A stretch of 64,000 nucleotides of DNA, from NCBI GenBank assembly GCA_965279595.1, contig OZ257246.1, forward strand, positions 372,001 through 436,000, given 5' to 3'. Positions 53,206 to 61,877 of the stretch are shown piece after piece. Source of the DNA: CAIKLP01 sp965279595 (GTDB lineage Bacteria > Bacteroidota > Bacteroidia > Sphingobacteriales > Sphingobacteriaceae). A model generated the notes under the pieces. It had not been told where the DNA came from and made no database searches. It saw nothing but the letters and a program-made list of their open reading frames with translations. Position numbers and translations under genes: made by a program. Position 1 is the first letter of the stretch, and each line of letters begins with the position of its first letter.

Positions 53206-53856
53206 ATGCAAAAAATAAGTACAGAAGATATTGAATTAATGGATCAAAGATTCAGAGCTGTGTTTATAAATTCATTAAGTGGCTATAAAAGTCTGAATTT
53301 AGTTGGAACAAAAAACAGAAACGGACTTAGTAATCTAGCCCCTTTCAATTCAATTGTACATTTAGGAGCGAACCCTGCTTTAATTGGAATGATTGTAAGA
53401 CCAAAAACTGAGAGCCATCAAACTCTTGACAACATTGAATCACAAGGATATTATACATTGAATCAAGTGAGCGAATCTTTTTTTGAAAAAGCGCACCAAT
53501 GCAGTGCTAGGTATGATGAACAAACTTCTGAATTTGAAGCTACAGGTTTACATGAACATTTTGAAGAAGATTTTCCAATACCTTACGTTTATGAATCTCT
53601 AATTCGCATAGGATTAAAATTGATGGAAATAATTCCCATTGATGTCAATAAAACTTTCTTAGTAATTGGGAAAGTACAAGAAGTTTATTTAGAAGAAGCT
53701 TTTTTAGCTGAAGATGGCTTTGTAGACATTGAAAAGGCCGGTACCATAACTTGTTCTGGGCTTGACAGTTATTACAGAACCGAGCCTTTAGGAAGATTAA
53801 GTTATGCTAAACCTAATAAATTAGTAGAATATCTTGCTACAAAACCAAATTTTTGA
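53206..53856 (+). CDS. Flavin reductase-like FMN-binding protein
   Basis: 216 residues of the split-barrel flavin reductase fold. FRAVFINSLSGYKSLNLVGTKN (about 17-38), SNLAPFNSIVHLGANPALIGMIV (about 44-66) and the later HFEEDFPIPYVYES segment match the family. It probably makes reduced FMN or FAD with NAD(P)H. Reduced flavin is the active state of photolyase, so a supporting role in the island is likely, though inferred. It follows the SDR by 7 bp. Confidence 0.88.
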   Translation: MQKISTEDIELMDQRFRAVFINSLSGYKSLNLVGTKNRNGLSNLAPFNSIVHLGANPALIGMIVRPKTESHQTLDNIESQGYYTLNQVSESFFEKAHQCSARYDEQTSEFEATGLHEHFEEDFPIPYVYESLIRIGLKLMEIIPIDVNKTFLVIGKVQEVYLEEAFLAEDGFVDIEKAGTITCSGLDSYYRTEPLGRLSYAKPNKLVEYLATKPNF

Positions 53857-53891
53857 AATTAAAAGATAGATTTGTGTAAAATTAAATTGAT

Positions 53892-54545
53892 ATGCCGAAT
53901 AAAGAATTAAAAGAAAAAATAAGAGCTGCTTATATTGATTATGTATTAACTCATGGTGAGCGCCCTTCTACTGTTTATGCTTTCATGAAAGAATTAAACA
54001 TTAAGGAAGAAGAATTCTATGTATTCTATAGTACATTCGAGTCAGTTGAAGCAAGTCTTTGGAGATATATTTTCAACACCACTTTCGACACTATTACAAC
54101 TCAGGATATTTATGCTGGATATTCATCAAGAGAAAAAATATTAGCATTTTATTTTGGATTAGTTGAACATTTAAAATCACATAGAAGTTTTGTGACATGG
54201 TGTTTCAAAACCAATTCAGCAAAATTATTTACCCCCGCATATTTAGAAGATTTCAAAAAAATGTTTGAAGAATATGCCAATGAGGTAATTCAAGCAGGAG
54301 TTGAATCAGGAGAAATTATTGATAGAAAATTATTGACTGATAGATATAAAGACGCACTTTGGATTCAATTGCTTTTTGTTATCAATTTTTGGATTGATGA
54401 TAAAAGTGTAGAGTTTGAACGCACTGATGAAGCAATCGAAAAAGGAGTAAACATCACTTTTGATTTAATGGCACAATCGCCACTTGACAGCATCATTGAA
54501 TATGGAAAATTCCTTTATAGAAATTCTCCATTAAAAAAGAGTTAA
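53892..54545 (+). CDS. TetR-like regulator of the light island
   Basis: 217 residues. The N-terminal part (about 5-55) has KEKIRAAYIDYVLTHGERPSTVYAFMKELNIKEEEFYVFY (split here), a TetR-type HTH in slightly unusual form; the helical remainder is the ligand domain. A -7-like TAGATTTG (53867-53874) precedes it. It heads an apparent unit with the ABC1 kinase and SDR-DUF2867 genes. In Bacteroidota this trio recurs with photolyase genes. Its ligand is unknown; it may bind the AACCTAATTAGGTT palindrome. Confidence 0.88.
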   Translation: MPNKELKEKIRAAYIDYVLTHGERPSTVYAFMKELNIKEEEFYVFYSTFESVEASLWRYIFNTTFDTITTQDIYAGYSSREKILAFYFGLVEHLKSHRSFVTWCFKTNSAKLFTPAYLEDFKKMFEEYANEVIQAGVESGEIIDRKLLTDRYKDALWIQLLFVINFWIDDKSVEFERTDEAIEKGVNITFDLMAQSPLDSIIEYGKFLYRNSPLKKS

Positions 54546-54604
54546 GGATTTTAAACTTTTGTATGTTTTAATGGTTCTTAATAAATATTGATTAATTCAA
54601 ATTT

Positions 54605-55918
54605 ATGAAAGAACAGGATAGCATAGCAACTGGTAAAGTAGAACGATCTGCGAAATTCATTAAAACTGGAATTAAGGTTGGCGGTAATTACATTAAACAT
54701 TACAGTAAAAAACTATTCAATCAAGATACAGATAGAACAGAATTAAATGCTGACAATGCAAATGATATCTATTCTTCTTTATCAGAATTAAAGGGTAGTG
54801 CTTTAAAAGTAGCTCAAATGTTGAGCATGGATAAAAGCATTTTACCCAAAGCATATTCAGATAAATTTTCTCAATCTCAATATAACGCACCTCCGCTTTC
54901 AGGTCCTTTAATTGTTCGCACATTCACTAAAAATTTCGGCAAATCACCATCACAAATATTTGACAGTTTTGAAATGCAATCAAGTAATGCTGCATCAATA
55001 GGTCAAGTACATAAAGCAAAATTAAATGGCAAAAATCTTGCTATCAAAATTCAATATCCTGGCGTAGCAGAAAGCATTTCTTCTGATTTAAAATTGGTAA
55101 AACCTTTTGCATTTAGATTATTGGGGATGTCGCAAAAGGAACTATCCATTTATATGAATGAAGTAGAACAAAAAATGCTTGAAGAAACAGATTATGTTTT
55201 AGAAGTAAAACGTTCGCAAGAATTTTCAGAAGCATGTAAAGATTTAAGTAATTTAATTTTCCCAAAATATTATCCAGAATATTCAAGTTCAAGGGTAATT
55301 ACCATGGATTGGATTGAAGGAAAACATTTAAAAGAATTCTTAGCAACAAAGCCGAGTCAAGAACTTAGAAATAAAATTGGGCAAGCACTTTGGGATTTCT
55401 ATAATTACCAAGAACATGTATTAAAATCTGTGCATGCGGATCCACATCCTGGAAATTTTTTGATTACAGAAAATGAACAATTGGCAGTGATTGATTTTGG
55501 ATGCGTAAAAGAATTACCTGATGATTTTTATTTTCCATTCTTTGCTCTTACCGTTAAAGAAACATTGGCTAATAAGGCTAAATCTATTGAATGTTTTAGA
55601 AAATTAGAAATGATATTGGAAAAAGACAGCCCACAACAAGTTGACTTTTACCATCAATGGTACACTAAAATGATTCGTTTATTTGCTGCGCCTTATTTAG
55701 AAGAACATTTTGATTTTGGCAATGATCAATTTATTCAAGATTTATACCAATTTGCAGAATCAATTAGTACCATGCCTGAATTTAAACAAGCAAGAGGAGT
55801 AAAACATTTTATCTATGTGAACCGAACGAATTTTGGATTATATAGTTTGTTAAATGAATTAAAAGCTGTTGTTGATACAACTAAATTTAGACCTCAAATA
55901 AATAATTTTTCCTTGTGA
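54605..55918 (+). CDS. ABC1/UbiB (AarF) family atypical kinase
   Basis: 437 residues of the ABC1/ADCK family. LKGSALKVAQMLSMD (about 63-77) is the KxGQ element in the altered form KVAQ; NAASIGQVHKA (about 128-138) is the Ala-rich nucleotide loop; IKIQYPG holds the ATP-binding Lys; EETDYVLE the Glu; HADPHPGNF and IDFG the catalytic and metal Asps (about 277-302). These proteins act in quinone or lipid metabolism, likely as ATPases. The GTG of the next gene overlaps its stop by four bases. Confidence 0.92.
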   Translation: MKEQDSIATGKVERSAKFIKTGIKVGGNYIKHYSKKLFNQDTDRTELNADNANDIYSSLSELKGSALKVAQMLSMDKSILPKAYSDKFSQSQYNAPPLSGPLIVRTFTKNFGKSPSQIFDSFEMQSSNAASIGQVHKAKLNGKNLAIKIQYPGVAESISSDLKLVKPFAFRLLGMSQKELSIYMNEVEQKMLEETDYVLEVKRSQEFSEACKDLSNLIFPKYYPEYSSSRVITMDWIEGKHLKEFLATKPSQELRNKIGQALWDFYNYQEHVLKSVHADPHPGNFLITENEQLAVIDFGCVKELPDDFYFPFFALTVKETLANKAKSIECFRKLEMILEKDSPQQVDFYHQWYTKMIRLFAAPYLEEHFDFGNDQFIQDLYQFAESISTMPEFKQARGVKHFIYVNRTNFGLYSLLNELKAVVDTTKFRPQINNFSL

Positions 55919-57375
55919 AAATCTTACTTACCGGAGCTAATGGATATATAGGCACTAGACTTTTGCCCATTTTAATTGAGAAAGGTCATGATGTTGTTTG
56001 TTTGGTTAGAGATCCGAGAAGATTTTTAGAAAAAAGCAATTTCGGAAATAAAGTCCAAATTATACAAGGCGACTTACTCGATTTAAAAAGCTTAGATAAT
56101 ATTCCAAATGATATTGAAATTGCCTACTATTTGGTGCATTCTATGGGTGTATCAGGCATGGGATTTTATGATTTAGAAAATCAATCTGCCATAAATTTTA
56201 TTCATAGAATAAAAACGACCAATGTAAAACAACTTATTTATTTAGGTGGAATAGTAAATGATCATCATCTTTCTACTCACTTATCCTCTAGATTAAATGT
56301 TGAAAATATTTTACGAGAAAGTGGAATTAATACATGCATATTAAGAGCAGCTATTATCATAGGCTCAGGAAGTGCTTCATTTGAAATCATAAGAGATTTG
56401 GCAGAAAAACTACCAATCATGACTGCTCCTCGCTGGCTATTAACTAAATGTCAACCTATTGCAATTAGAGATGTATTACATTATTTAGAAGGAGTAATTG
56501 CTAATCCAAAAGCTTACAATAAAATCTTTGATATTGGTGGACCAACTGTGCTTACATATAAAGACATGATTTTAAAGTATGCAGAAAATAGAGGTTTGAA
56601 GCGTCGCATACTAATTATTCCATTTCTATCACCTCGTATTTCATCCTACTGGTTATACTTCGTAACATCAACTAGCTATTCACTTGCACAGAGTTTAGTT
56701 GATAGCATGAAAAATGAAGTAATTTGCAAAGATGATAGCATCAAACAAGTAGTACCATTTACAACAATAAGTTATGAAAATGCACTCCAATTAGCATTTG
56801 AAAAAATAGAACAAAATTCAATTGTATCTAGTTGGAAAGATGCATTAAATAAGGGTTTACTTGCTACTGATTTTATGGATCAAGTAAAAGTTCCAATCAA
56901 CGGAACTTTACATTATAAAGTTCGTCAAATATTTCAAAATGATATTGAAAAAGTAACTAATGCAGTTTGGAAAATTGGTGGAGAAACTGGTTGGTATTAT
57001 TGGGATTGGATTTGGAACTTAAGAGGATTTTTTGATAAAATTGTTGGCGGGGTTGGTTCAAGAAGAGGTAGACGAAGCAATATAGATTTAACAGCTGGTG
57101 ATGCCTTAGATTTTTGGAGAGTCCTTTTAGCAGATAAAAAAAATAGAAGACTACTTTTATATGCAGAAATGAAATTACCAGGTGAGGCCTGGCTTGAATT
57201 TAAGGTAGTTGAAAAAAACAATATTAAAGTTTTAATTCAGACTGCAACTTTTAGACCTAATGGACTTTGGGGAAGAATTTATTGGTTTGCAATGTGGCCG
57301 TTTCACCTTTTCATATTTAAGGGAATGGCCAAAAATCTCACAAAAGTTTCATTAAAAAACCCTATAAAACTGTAG
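55915..57375 (+). CDS. SDR (atypical) fused to DUF2867-type domain
   Basis: 486 residues starting at GTG (55915), coupled to the ABC1 stop. The NAD(P)-binding Rossmann part (about 1-300) has LLTGANGYIGTRLLP and YYLVHSMG, and the C-terminal domain (about 310-486) has GETGWYYWDWIWNLRGFFDK and LPGEAWLEF, typical of DUF2867. The substrate is unknown. The same gene pair occurs in light-linked clusters of several bacterial groups, so a membrane-lipid or pigment-protection role is suspected. Confidence 0.9.
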   Translation: MKILLTGANGYIGTRLLPILIEKGHDVVCLVRDPRRFLEKSNFGNKVQIIQGDLLDLKSLDNIPNDIEIAYYLVHSMGVSGMGFYDLENQSAINFIHRIKTTNVKQLIYLGGIVNDHHLSTHLSSRLNVENILRESGINTCILRAAIIIGSGSASFEIIRDLAEKLPIMTAPRWLLTKCQPIAIRDVLHYLEGVIANPKAYNKIFDIGGPTVLTYKDMILKYAENRGLKRRILIIPFLSPRISSYWLYFVTSTSYSLAQSLVDSMKNEVICKDDSIKQVVPFTTISYENALQLAFEKIEQNSIVSSWKDALNKGLLATDFMDQVKVPINGTLHYKVRQIFQNDIEKVTNAVWKIGGETGWYYWDWIWNLRGFFDKIVGGVGSRRGRRSNIDLTAGDALDFWRVLLADKKNRRLLLYAEMKLPGEAWLEFKVVEKNNIKVLIQTATFRPNGLWGRIYWFAMWPFHLFIFKGMAKNLTKVSLKNPIKL

Positions 57376-57389
57376 AATAAAGGGTTTGA

Positions 57390-57411
57390 AGACTGATTGC
57401 AGAAACAGTCT
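57390..57411 (+). terminator. Weak terminator hairpin after the SDR-DUF2867 gene
   Basis: AGACTG pairs with CAGTCT around a 10-nt loop and is followed by a loose T-rich stretch. Confidence 0.35.
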
Positions 57412-57492
57412 CATACATATTTTTAAGATTTCGATAAAAATTTATAGCTTTAAGCTACAAACACAAATTTAATTATCAATAAATCTTAAGAT

Positions 57493-59526
57493 ATGAAGAA
57501 AACAATTACTCTATTAAGTGCACTTTTAATTGCCAATTTTTATGGGCAAGCACAAACTTTCACTGATAACTTTGAAAGTTATAACGTTGGTGCTACGTTA
57601 GGACCACAATCACCAAATTGGACAACTTGGAGTAACCTTGATGGCGGATCTGAAGATGTTAACGTGGTAAACAGTGATGCTAAAAGCGGAACGAAGTCAA
57701 TTTATTTTACTTCCACTTCAGCAACAGGCGGACCATCAGATGTAGTTCTTCCATTTGGAGGGGTTTATACTTCAGGAACATTTGAATTCAAAGCAAATTT
57801 CAAAGTGCCAGCTGCTAAGGTTGGTTATTTTAATTTTCAAGCAACAGCTGTGATGGGTGAAACTTGGACATTGGAAACTTATTTTAATGCTGATCAAACC
57901 TTAACTATTGGAAATACTTCAGCTGCTTTATTAGCATCAACTTATCCACAAGGACAATGGTTTGAGTTGAAAATTGTAGTTAATTTAAATGCAAACCATT
58001 GGGAAGTTTTTGTTGATTCAGTTTCAAAAGGAACATTCACCAATCCAATCAACCAAGTTTCGGCAATTGATATTTATCCACCAAATGCAAATACTTCATT
58101 TTGGGTAGATGATGTTTCTTATACCTACACTCCTTATGCATTACCAAATATAAATGCAGCATTAACAAGCATGAGTGCTCCTTCAGGATTAACTGGTCAA
58201 AGTAAAATTGCATCAGCTACTGTAAGAAATTTAGGTGTTTCACCAATCACATCTTTTGATTTGAAATTAGAATACAATAACACTACACAAATTAAGAATG
58301 TAACAAGTGTAAATGTTATTTCTCTTGCTTCATTAGATGTAAATTTTGACCAACCTATTTTATTAGCTGCAGGAAATAATGTTGCGAAAGTAACAGTAAT
58401 GAATGTTAACAATGTGATGAATGATGGTGATTCAACCGATAATGAAAAAACTACAAGTATTAACCCTGTAACCCCAGCTATGGGAAAAGTTGTTGTTGCG
58501 GAAGAAGGTACTGGAACCTGGTGCCAATGGTGTCCAAGAGGTGCAGTTTTTATGGATAAAATGAGCCATAACTATGATGGATATTTTGCAGGAATTGCAG
58601 TTCATAATGCAGATCCAATGACTTATACAATGTATGATGATGGTATTAGTGCAATGATCCCAGGTTATCCAAGTGTGGTTATGGGTCGTGATCAAATTAT
58701 TGACCCAAGTGATATTGAAGCTGACTTTTTAAATAAAGTTGCAGTTGCACCAATTGCATTTTTAGAAAATGGCGCTACTTATAATTCAACTACAAGAGAA
58801 TTAAAAGTTTCAGTTACTACAACATTTAATCAAGCTATTGCAGGTGATTACAAAATGACTTGTGTATTAACAGAAGATAGTGTAAAAGGTACAGGTTCAG
58901 GTTATAGCCAATCAAATGCTTATTCAGGTGGAACAAATGGTGTTATGGGTGGATATGAATTATTAGCTAATCCAGTTCCTTTTACTAAAATGGTTTATGA
59001 CCATGTTGCTCGTATCATTTGTCCTTCATTTGAAGGTTATGCAAATGCATTTGGTGCAAATGTTGATAGCGGTGTTGCAACTACACATACTTATACTTAT
59101 GTGTTGCCAGCAAATTGGAAAACTGAAAAAATGCATATCATCAATATGGTATTAAACCCTAGTGGAGTTGTAGAAAATGCAACTACAACAACTATTGCAG
59201 AAGCAGTAACAAATGGTTTTAAACCAGGTTTAGAGATTGGAACAAACGTAGTTGGTATTCAAACTTTATCTGGACCAGATGATATGAAATTAATTCCTAA
59301 TCCAGCTAATAACCAAGCAAACATTTCATTTACATTAACAAATGAAAGCGACATCACTGTTGCAGTTTATGCTGTTGATGGTAGATTAATTGCTTCAAGA
59401 AATTATGGAAAATTAGCAGGTGCAAACTCAATCCCTATGGATGTAAGTGGTTTCACTAAAGGTATTTACTTTGTGAAAGTAAATACTGATAATGGATCAA
59501 GTACTTTAAGATTAATTAAAGAATAA
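57493..59526 (+). CDS. Exported T9SS protein with Omp28-like thioredoxin segment
   Basis: 677 residues: signal peptide (about 1-20), a jelly-roll-like beta domain (about 22-215), a CARDB-like linker domain (about 225-325), an Omp28/thioredoxin-like part with GTGTWCQWCPRG (about 337-348, CxxC), and a T9SS C-terminal domain (LIPNPANNQANI ... KGIYFVKVNTD). It is surface-exposed or released. The CxxC could be redox-active or structural. It sits inside the light island but on its own transcription unit, bounded by hairpins. Confidence 0.9.
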   Translation: MKKTITLLSALLIANFYGQAQTFTDNFESYNVGATLGPQSPNWTTWSNLDGGSEDVNVVNSDAKSGTKSIYFTSTSATGGPSDVVLPFGGVYTSGTFEFKANFKVPAAKVGYFNFQATAVMGETWTLETYFNADQTLTIGNTSAALLASTYPQGQWFELKIVVNLNANHWEVFVDSVSKGTFTNPINQVSAIDIYPPNANTSFWVDDVSYTYTPYALPNINAALTSMSAPSGLTGQSKIASATVRNLGVSPITSFDLKLEYNNTTQIKNVTSVNVISLASLDVNFDQPILLAAGNNVAKVTVMNVNNVMNDGDSTDNEKTTSINPVTPAMGKVVVAEEGTGTWCQWCPRGAVFMDKMSHNYDGYFAGIAVHNADPMTYTMYDDGISAMIPGYPSVVMGRDQIIDPSDIEADFLNKVAVAPIAFLENGATYNSTTRELKVSVTTTFNQAIAGDYKMTCVLTEDSVKGTGSGYSQSNAYSGGTNGVMGGYELLANPVPFTKMVYDHVARIICPSFEGYANAFGANVDSGVATTHTYTYVLPANWKTEKMHIINMVLNPSGVVENATTTTIAEAVTNGFKPGLEIGTNVVGIQTLSGPDDMKLIPNPANNQANISFTLTNESDITVAVYAVDGRLIASRNYGKLAGANSIPMDVSGFTKGIYFVKVNTDNGSSTLRLIKE

Positions 59527-59545
59527 CTTATCCTAATTTATTATT

Positions 59546-59577
59546 AAAAAGGTCAGCTTTACGGTTGACCTTTTTTT
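59546..59577 (+). terminator. Terminator of the T9SS gene
   Basis: AAAAAGGTCAGC pairs with GTTGACCTTTTT with one G-U pair and a 6-nt loop, then T-rich. It covers the earlier ATG of the next frame (59565+), supporting the later start at 59619. Confidence 0.75.
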
Positions 59578-59618
59578 ATGTCTTTAATTTAGATATATTC
59601 GTTTTGTTAAATAAAATT

Positions 59619-60224
59619 ATGTTGAAGTTATATTTTTTCGTTGGTTTCATTCTACTCATGTCTTCATGTGCATCAACTTACCATGCAATAGAACCTGAAC
59701 TATTAGATTATTCCAAACCATTAGTGTATAATCAAATTCAATTCAGTTATAGGTATGATGTTCTTTCAGAAGTAGGGAATAAAAAATATCCTAAAAAAGA
59801 GAAAAAAAATGAGATAAAAGTTATTGCGATTAAAATAGTGAATAATAGCAAAAACAATTTATTAATTGGTAGAGATTTCGATATTATTTCTAATGAAAAT
59901 AAAATTGAATTATTGAATTCGGATTCAATAAGCAAATTAATTAAACAACCTGTTTTACCTTATTTATTATACTTAGCAATTACACCTATTAAACTAACTA
60001 CAACCAATGGAGCAAGCGTTGCTTCATTCCCAATTGGCTATGGACTCGGTCCTATTCTTGCCTTCGGAAATTTATTTTTGGCTTCAAATGGAAATTCTCA
60101 ATTAAAAAATGAACTAAGAAGCAAAGATTTAACAAAAAGAGAAATTAAACCTGGAGAAACTGTTACAGGAATAATAAGCATTAAGCAAAAAGGATTTGAA
60201 CCATTGAGCTTGAACATAAAGTGA
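59619..60224 (+). CDS. Lipoprotein of unknown function
   Basis: 201 residues from the ATG at 59619. The signal peptide ends at a lipobox (LLMSSCAS, Cys about residue 18). The rest has short strands, a hydrophobic stretch near residues 110-155 (LPYLLYLAITPI, ASFPIGYGLGPILAFGNLFL) and ends with a beta-rich segment. No family is recognised. It is followed by the tRNA-binding protein 3 bp later and may be co-transcribed. Confidence 0.75.
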   Translation: MLKLYFFVGFILLMSSCASTYHAIEPELLDYSKPLVYNQIQFSYRYDVLSEVGNKKYPKKEKKNEIKVIAIKIVNNSKNNLLIGRDFDIISNENKIELLNSDSISKLIKQPVLPYLLYLAITPIKLTTTNGASVASFPIGYGLGPILAFGNLFLASNGNSQLKNELRSKDLTKREIKPGETVTGIISIKQKGFEPLSLNIK

Positions 60225-60227
60225 AAT

Positions 60228-60572
60228 ATGAATAATGCTGAAAATCTTATCCAATGGAATGATTTCGAAAAAATCGAACTTCGAATTGGAACTATTATTG
60301 CATCAGAAATATTTACAAACGCTAAAAAGCCTGCATTTCAATTGACAATTGATTTTGGAGAATTTGGTATCAAAAAAAGTTCAGCACAATTAACTCAACT
60401 TTATGAATCAGATGAATTAATTGGCAAACAAATAGTAGCAGTTGTTAATTTCCCTAAAAAACAAATTGCAAATTTCATGAGTGAATGTTTAGTTCTAGGA
60501 GCTGTAAATGAAAATGAAGTTTCATTAATAACTACTGATATTCGAATGAAAAATGGTTTAAGAATTGGTTAA
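60228..60572 (+). CDS. csaA: tRNA-binding (CsaA/EMAP-II-like) protein
   Basis: 114 residues of the OB-fold tRNA-binding domain. FEKIELRIGTIIASEIF (about 12-28), SSAQLTQLYESDELIGKQIVAVVNF (split; about 50-74) and the C-terminal LVLGAVNE match CsaA, reported as a chaperone-like factor and tRNA binder. The final strand ends in RMKNGLRIG. The stop overlaps the convergent ferredoxin gene by 4 bp. Confidence 0.92.
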   Translation: MNNAENLIQWNDFEKIELRIGTIIASEIFTNAKKPAFQLTIDFGEFGIKKSSAQLTQLYESDELIGKQIVAVVNFPKKQIANFMSECLVLGAVNENEVSLITTDIRMKNGLRIG

Positions 60573-60877
60573 AAAATTCTTAAACGCTCTACGATTTCAT
60601 TTTTTTCAATATGGCTATTTACGATTTCTTCTACATCACTTAATTGTACATTACCATAAAAAACTCCTTCAGGATAAATTACTAAAGCTGGCCCAAAATC
60701 ACATGCATCTAAACAGCCTGTTTTCTGTGCACGAACCTCTGTATTTAAGCCTTTGTCTTTAATTAACTTTTTAAATGAACTTATCAATTCCATTCCTTGG
60801 GTTTCACCACAACTTTTCTTTGCAGCTCCATCTGGACGTTGATTTGTGCAGATGAAAATATGTTTCGTATATTTCAT
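60569..60877 (-). CDS. Thioredoxin-like [2Fe-2S] ferredoxin
   Basis: 102 residues. Four cysteines are positioned as in the thioredoxin-like (Shethna-type) ferredoxin family: FICTNQRPDGAAKKSC (first two) and GCLDACDFGPA (last two), with YPEGVFYGNV following. It carries one electron at a time; its partner is unknown. The gene is convergent with csaA and divergent from the TIGR01777 gene. Confidence 0.9.
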   Translation of the reverse strand: MKYTKHIFICTNQRPDGAAKKSCGETQGMELISSFKKLIKDKGLNTEVRAQKTGCLDACDFGPALVIYPEGVFYGNVQLSDVEEIVNSHIEKNEIVERLRIF

Positions 60878-60942
60878 TTAAGAATTGTTTATTCAAATTA
60901 AAAACCAAAAGTACATTAATCCGTTCTCTTTAAAAAATAACT

Positions 60943-61842
60943 ATGCAAAAGGTTTTAATTACTGGAGGTACTGGACTTATTGGAAAAAAACTGACAGCCT
61001 TATTGTTAAATAAAGGTTATGAAGTAAGTCTACTCAGTAGAAAAGCCAATGAATCAAAAACTGTAAAAACATTTACTTGGGATGTAGAAAAAAACATCAT
61101 CGATCCCAATTCATTAAAAAATGTAGATATAATTATTCATTTGGCTGGCGAAGGCATAGCTGATAAAAGATGGACATCAGAAAGAAAAAAATCAATAATT
61201 AATAGTAGAGTGAATAGCACTCAATTATTATTTGATTCACTTTCAAAAATAAAACATCAGGTACATTCATTTATTTCTGCTTCAGCTATTGGATATTATG
61301 GAGATAGAAATGACGAATTATTAACAGAAGAATCGCAAGTTGGGAAAGGCTTTTTAGCTGAAAGCTGTTTGCAATGGGAAAATACAGTTGATAAAATAAA
61401 TGAACTTAACATTCGTGTTGTTAAACTTCGAACTGGAATAGTCTTATCAAAAGATGGTGGTGCATTAGCAAAAATGGCAGTTCCTTTTAAATTTGGATTT
61501 GGCACAGCATTAGGAAGTGGCAAACAATGGATGAGTTGGATACATGAAGAAGACCTCTGCAATATGTATTTGCATGCTATTGAGCATTCACAATTAAAAG
61601 GTAGCTACAACGCTGTTAGTCCCAACCCTGTTAACAATAAAACTTTTTCAAAGGTGTTAGCTAAAGTTTTGAATAGACCATTTTTCTTGCCTAATGTACC
61701 CGCTTTTATTTTAAAAATTATTTTAGGCGAAATGTCAACAGTAGTTTTGAATAGTAATAAAGTTTCAGCTAATAAAATACTAAAAGAAGGATTTCATTTT
61801 AAATATGAAAACCTTGAAGAAGGATTAAAAAAAATATTCTAA
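60943..61842 (+). CDS. TIGR01777 family NAD-dependent epimerase-like protein
   Basis: 299 residues. The Rossmann start ITGGTGLIGKKLTALLLNKG (about 5-24) and HLAGEGIADKRWTSERK (about 67-83) are TIGR01777 hallmarks, with SASAIGYYGDRND in the middle and the final DUF1731-like tail. It is an SDR-type oxidoreductase of unknown substrate found in many photolyase-linked gene sets. It precedes the photolyase gene by 35 bp and is probably in the same unit. Confidence 0.92.
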   Translation: MQKVLITGGTGLIGKKLTALLLNKGYEVSLLSRKANESKTVKTFTWDVEKNIIDPNSLKNVDIIIHLAGEGIADKRWTSERKKSIINSRVNSTQLLFDSLSKIKHQVHSFISASAIGYYGDRNDELLTEESQVGKGFLAESCLQWENTVDKINELNIRVVKLRTGIVLSKDGGALAKMAVPFKFGFGTALGSGKQWMSWIHEEDLCNMYLHAIEHSQLKGSYNAVSPNPVNNKTFSKVLAKVLNRPFFLPNVPAFILKIILGEMSTVVLNSNKVSANKILKEGFHFKYENLEEGLKKIF

Positions 61843-61877
61843 AATTAAATTTAAAATTGAAATAGAATTGTAACCCT

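Noticed and set aside
59565..59618. Earlier start for the lipoprotein gene
   Set aside because: It would begin inside the terminator hairpin of the preceding gene, and the lipoprotein signal peptide starts at 59619.
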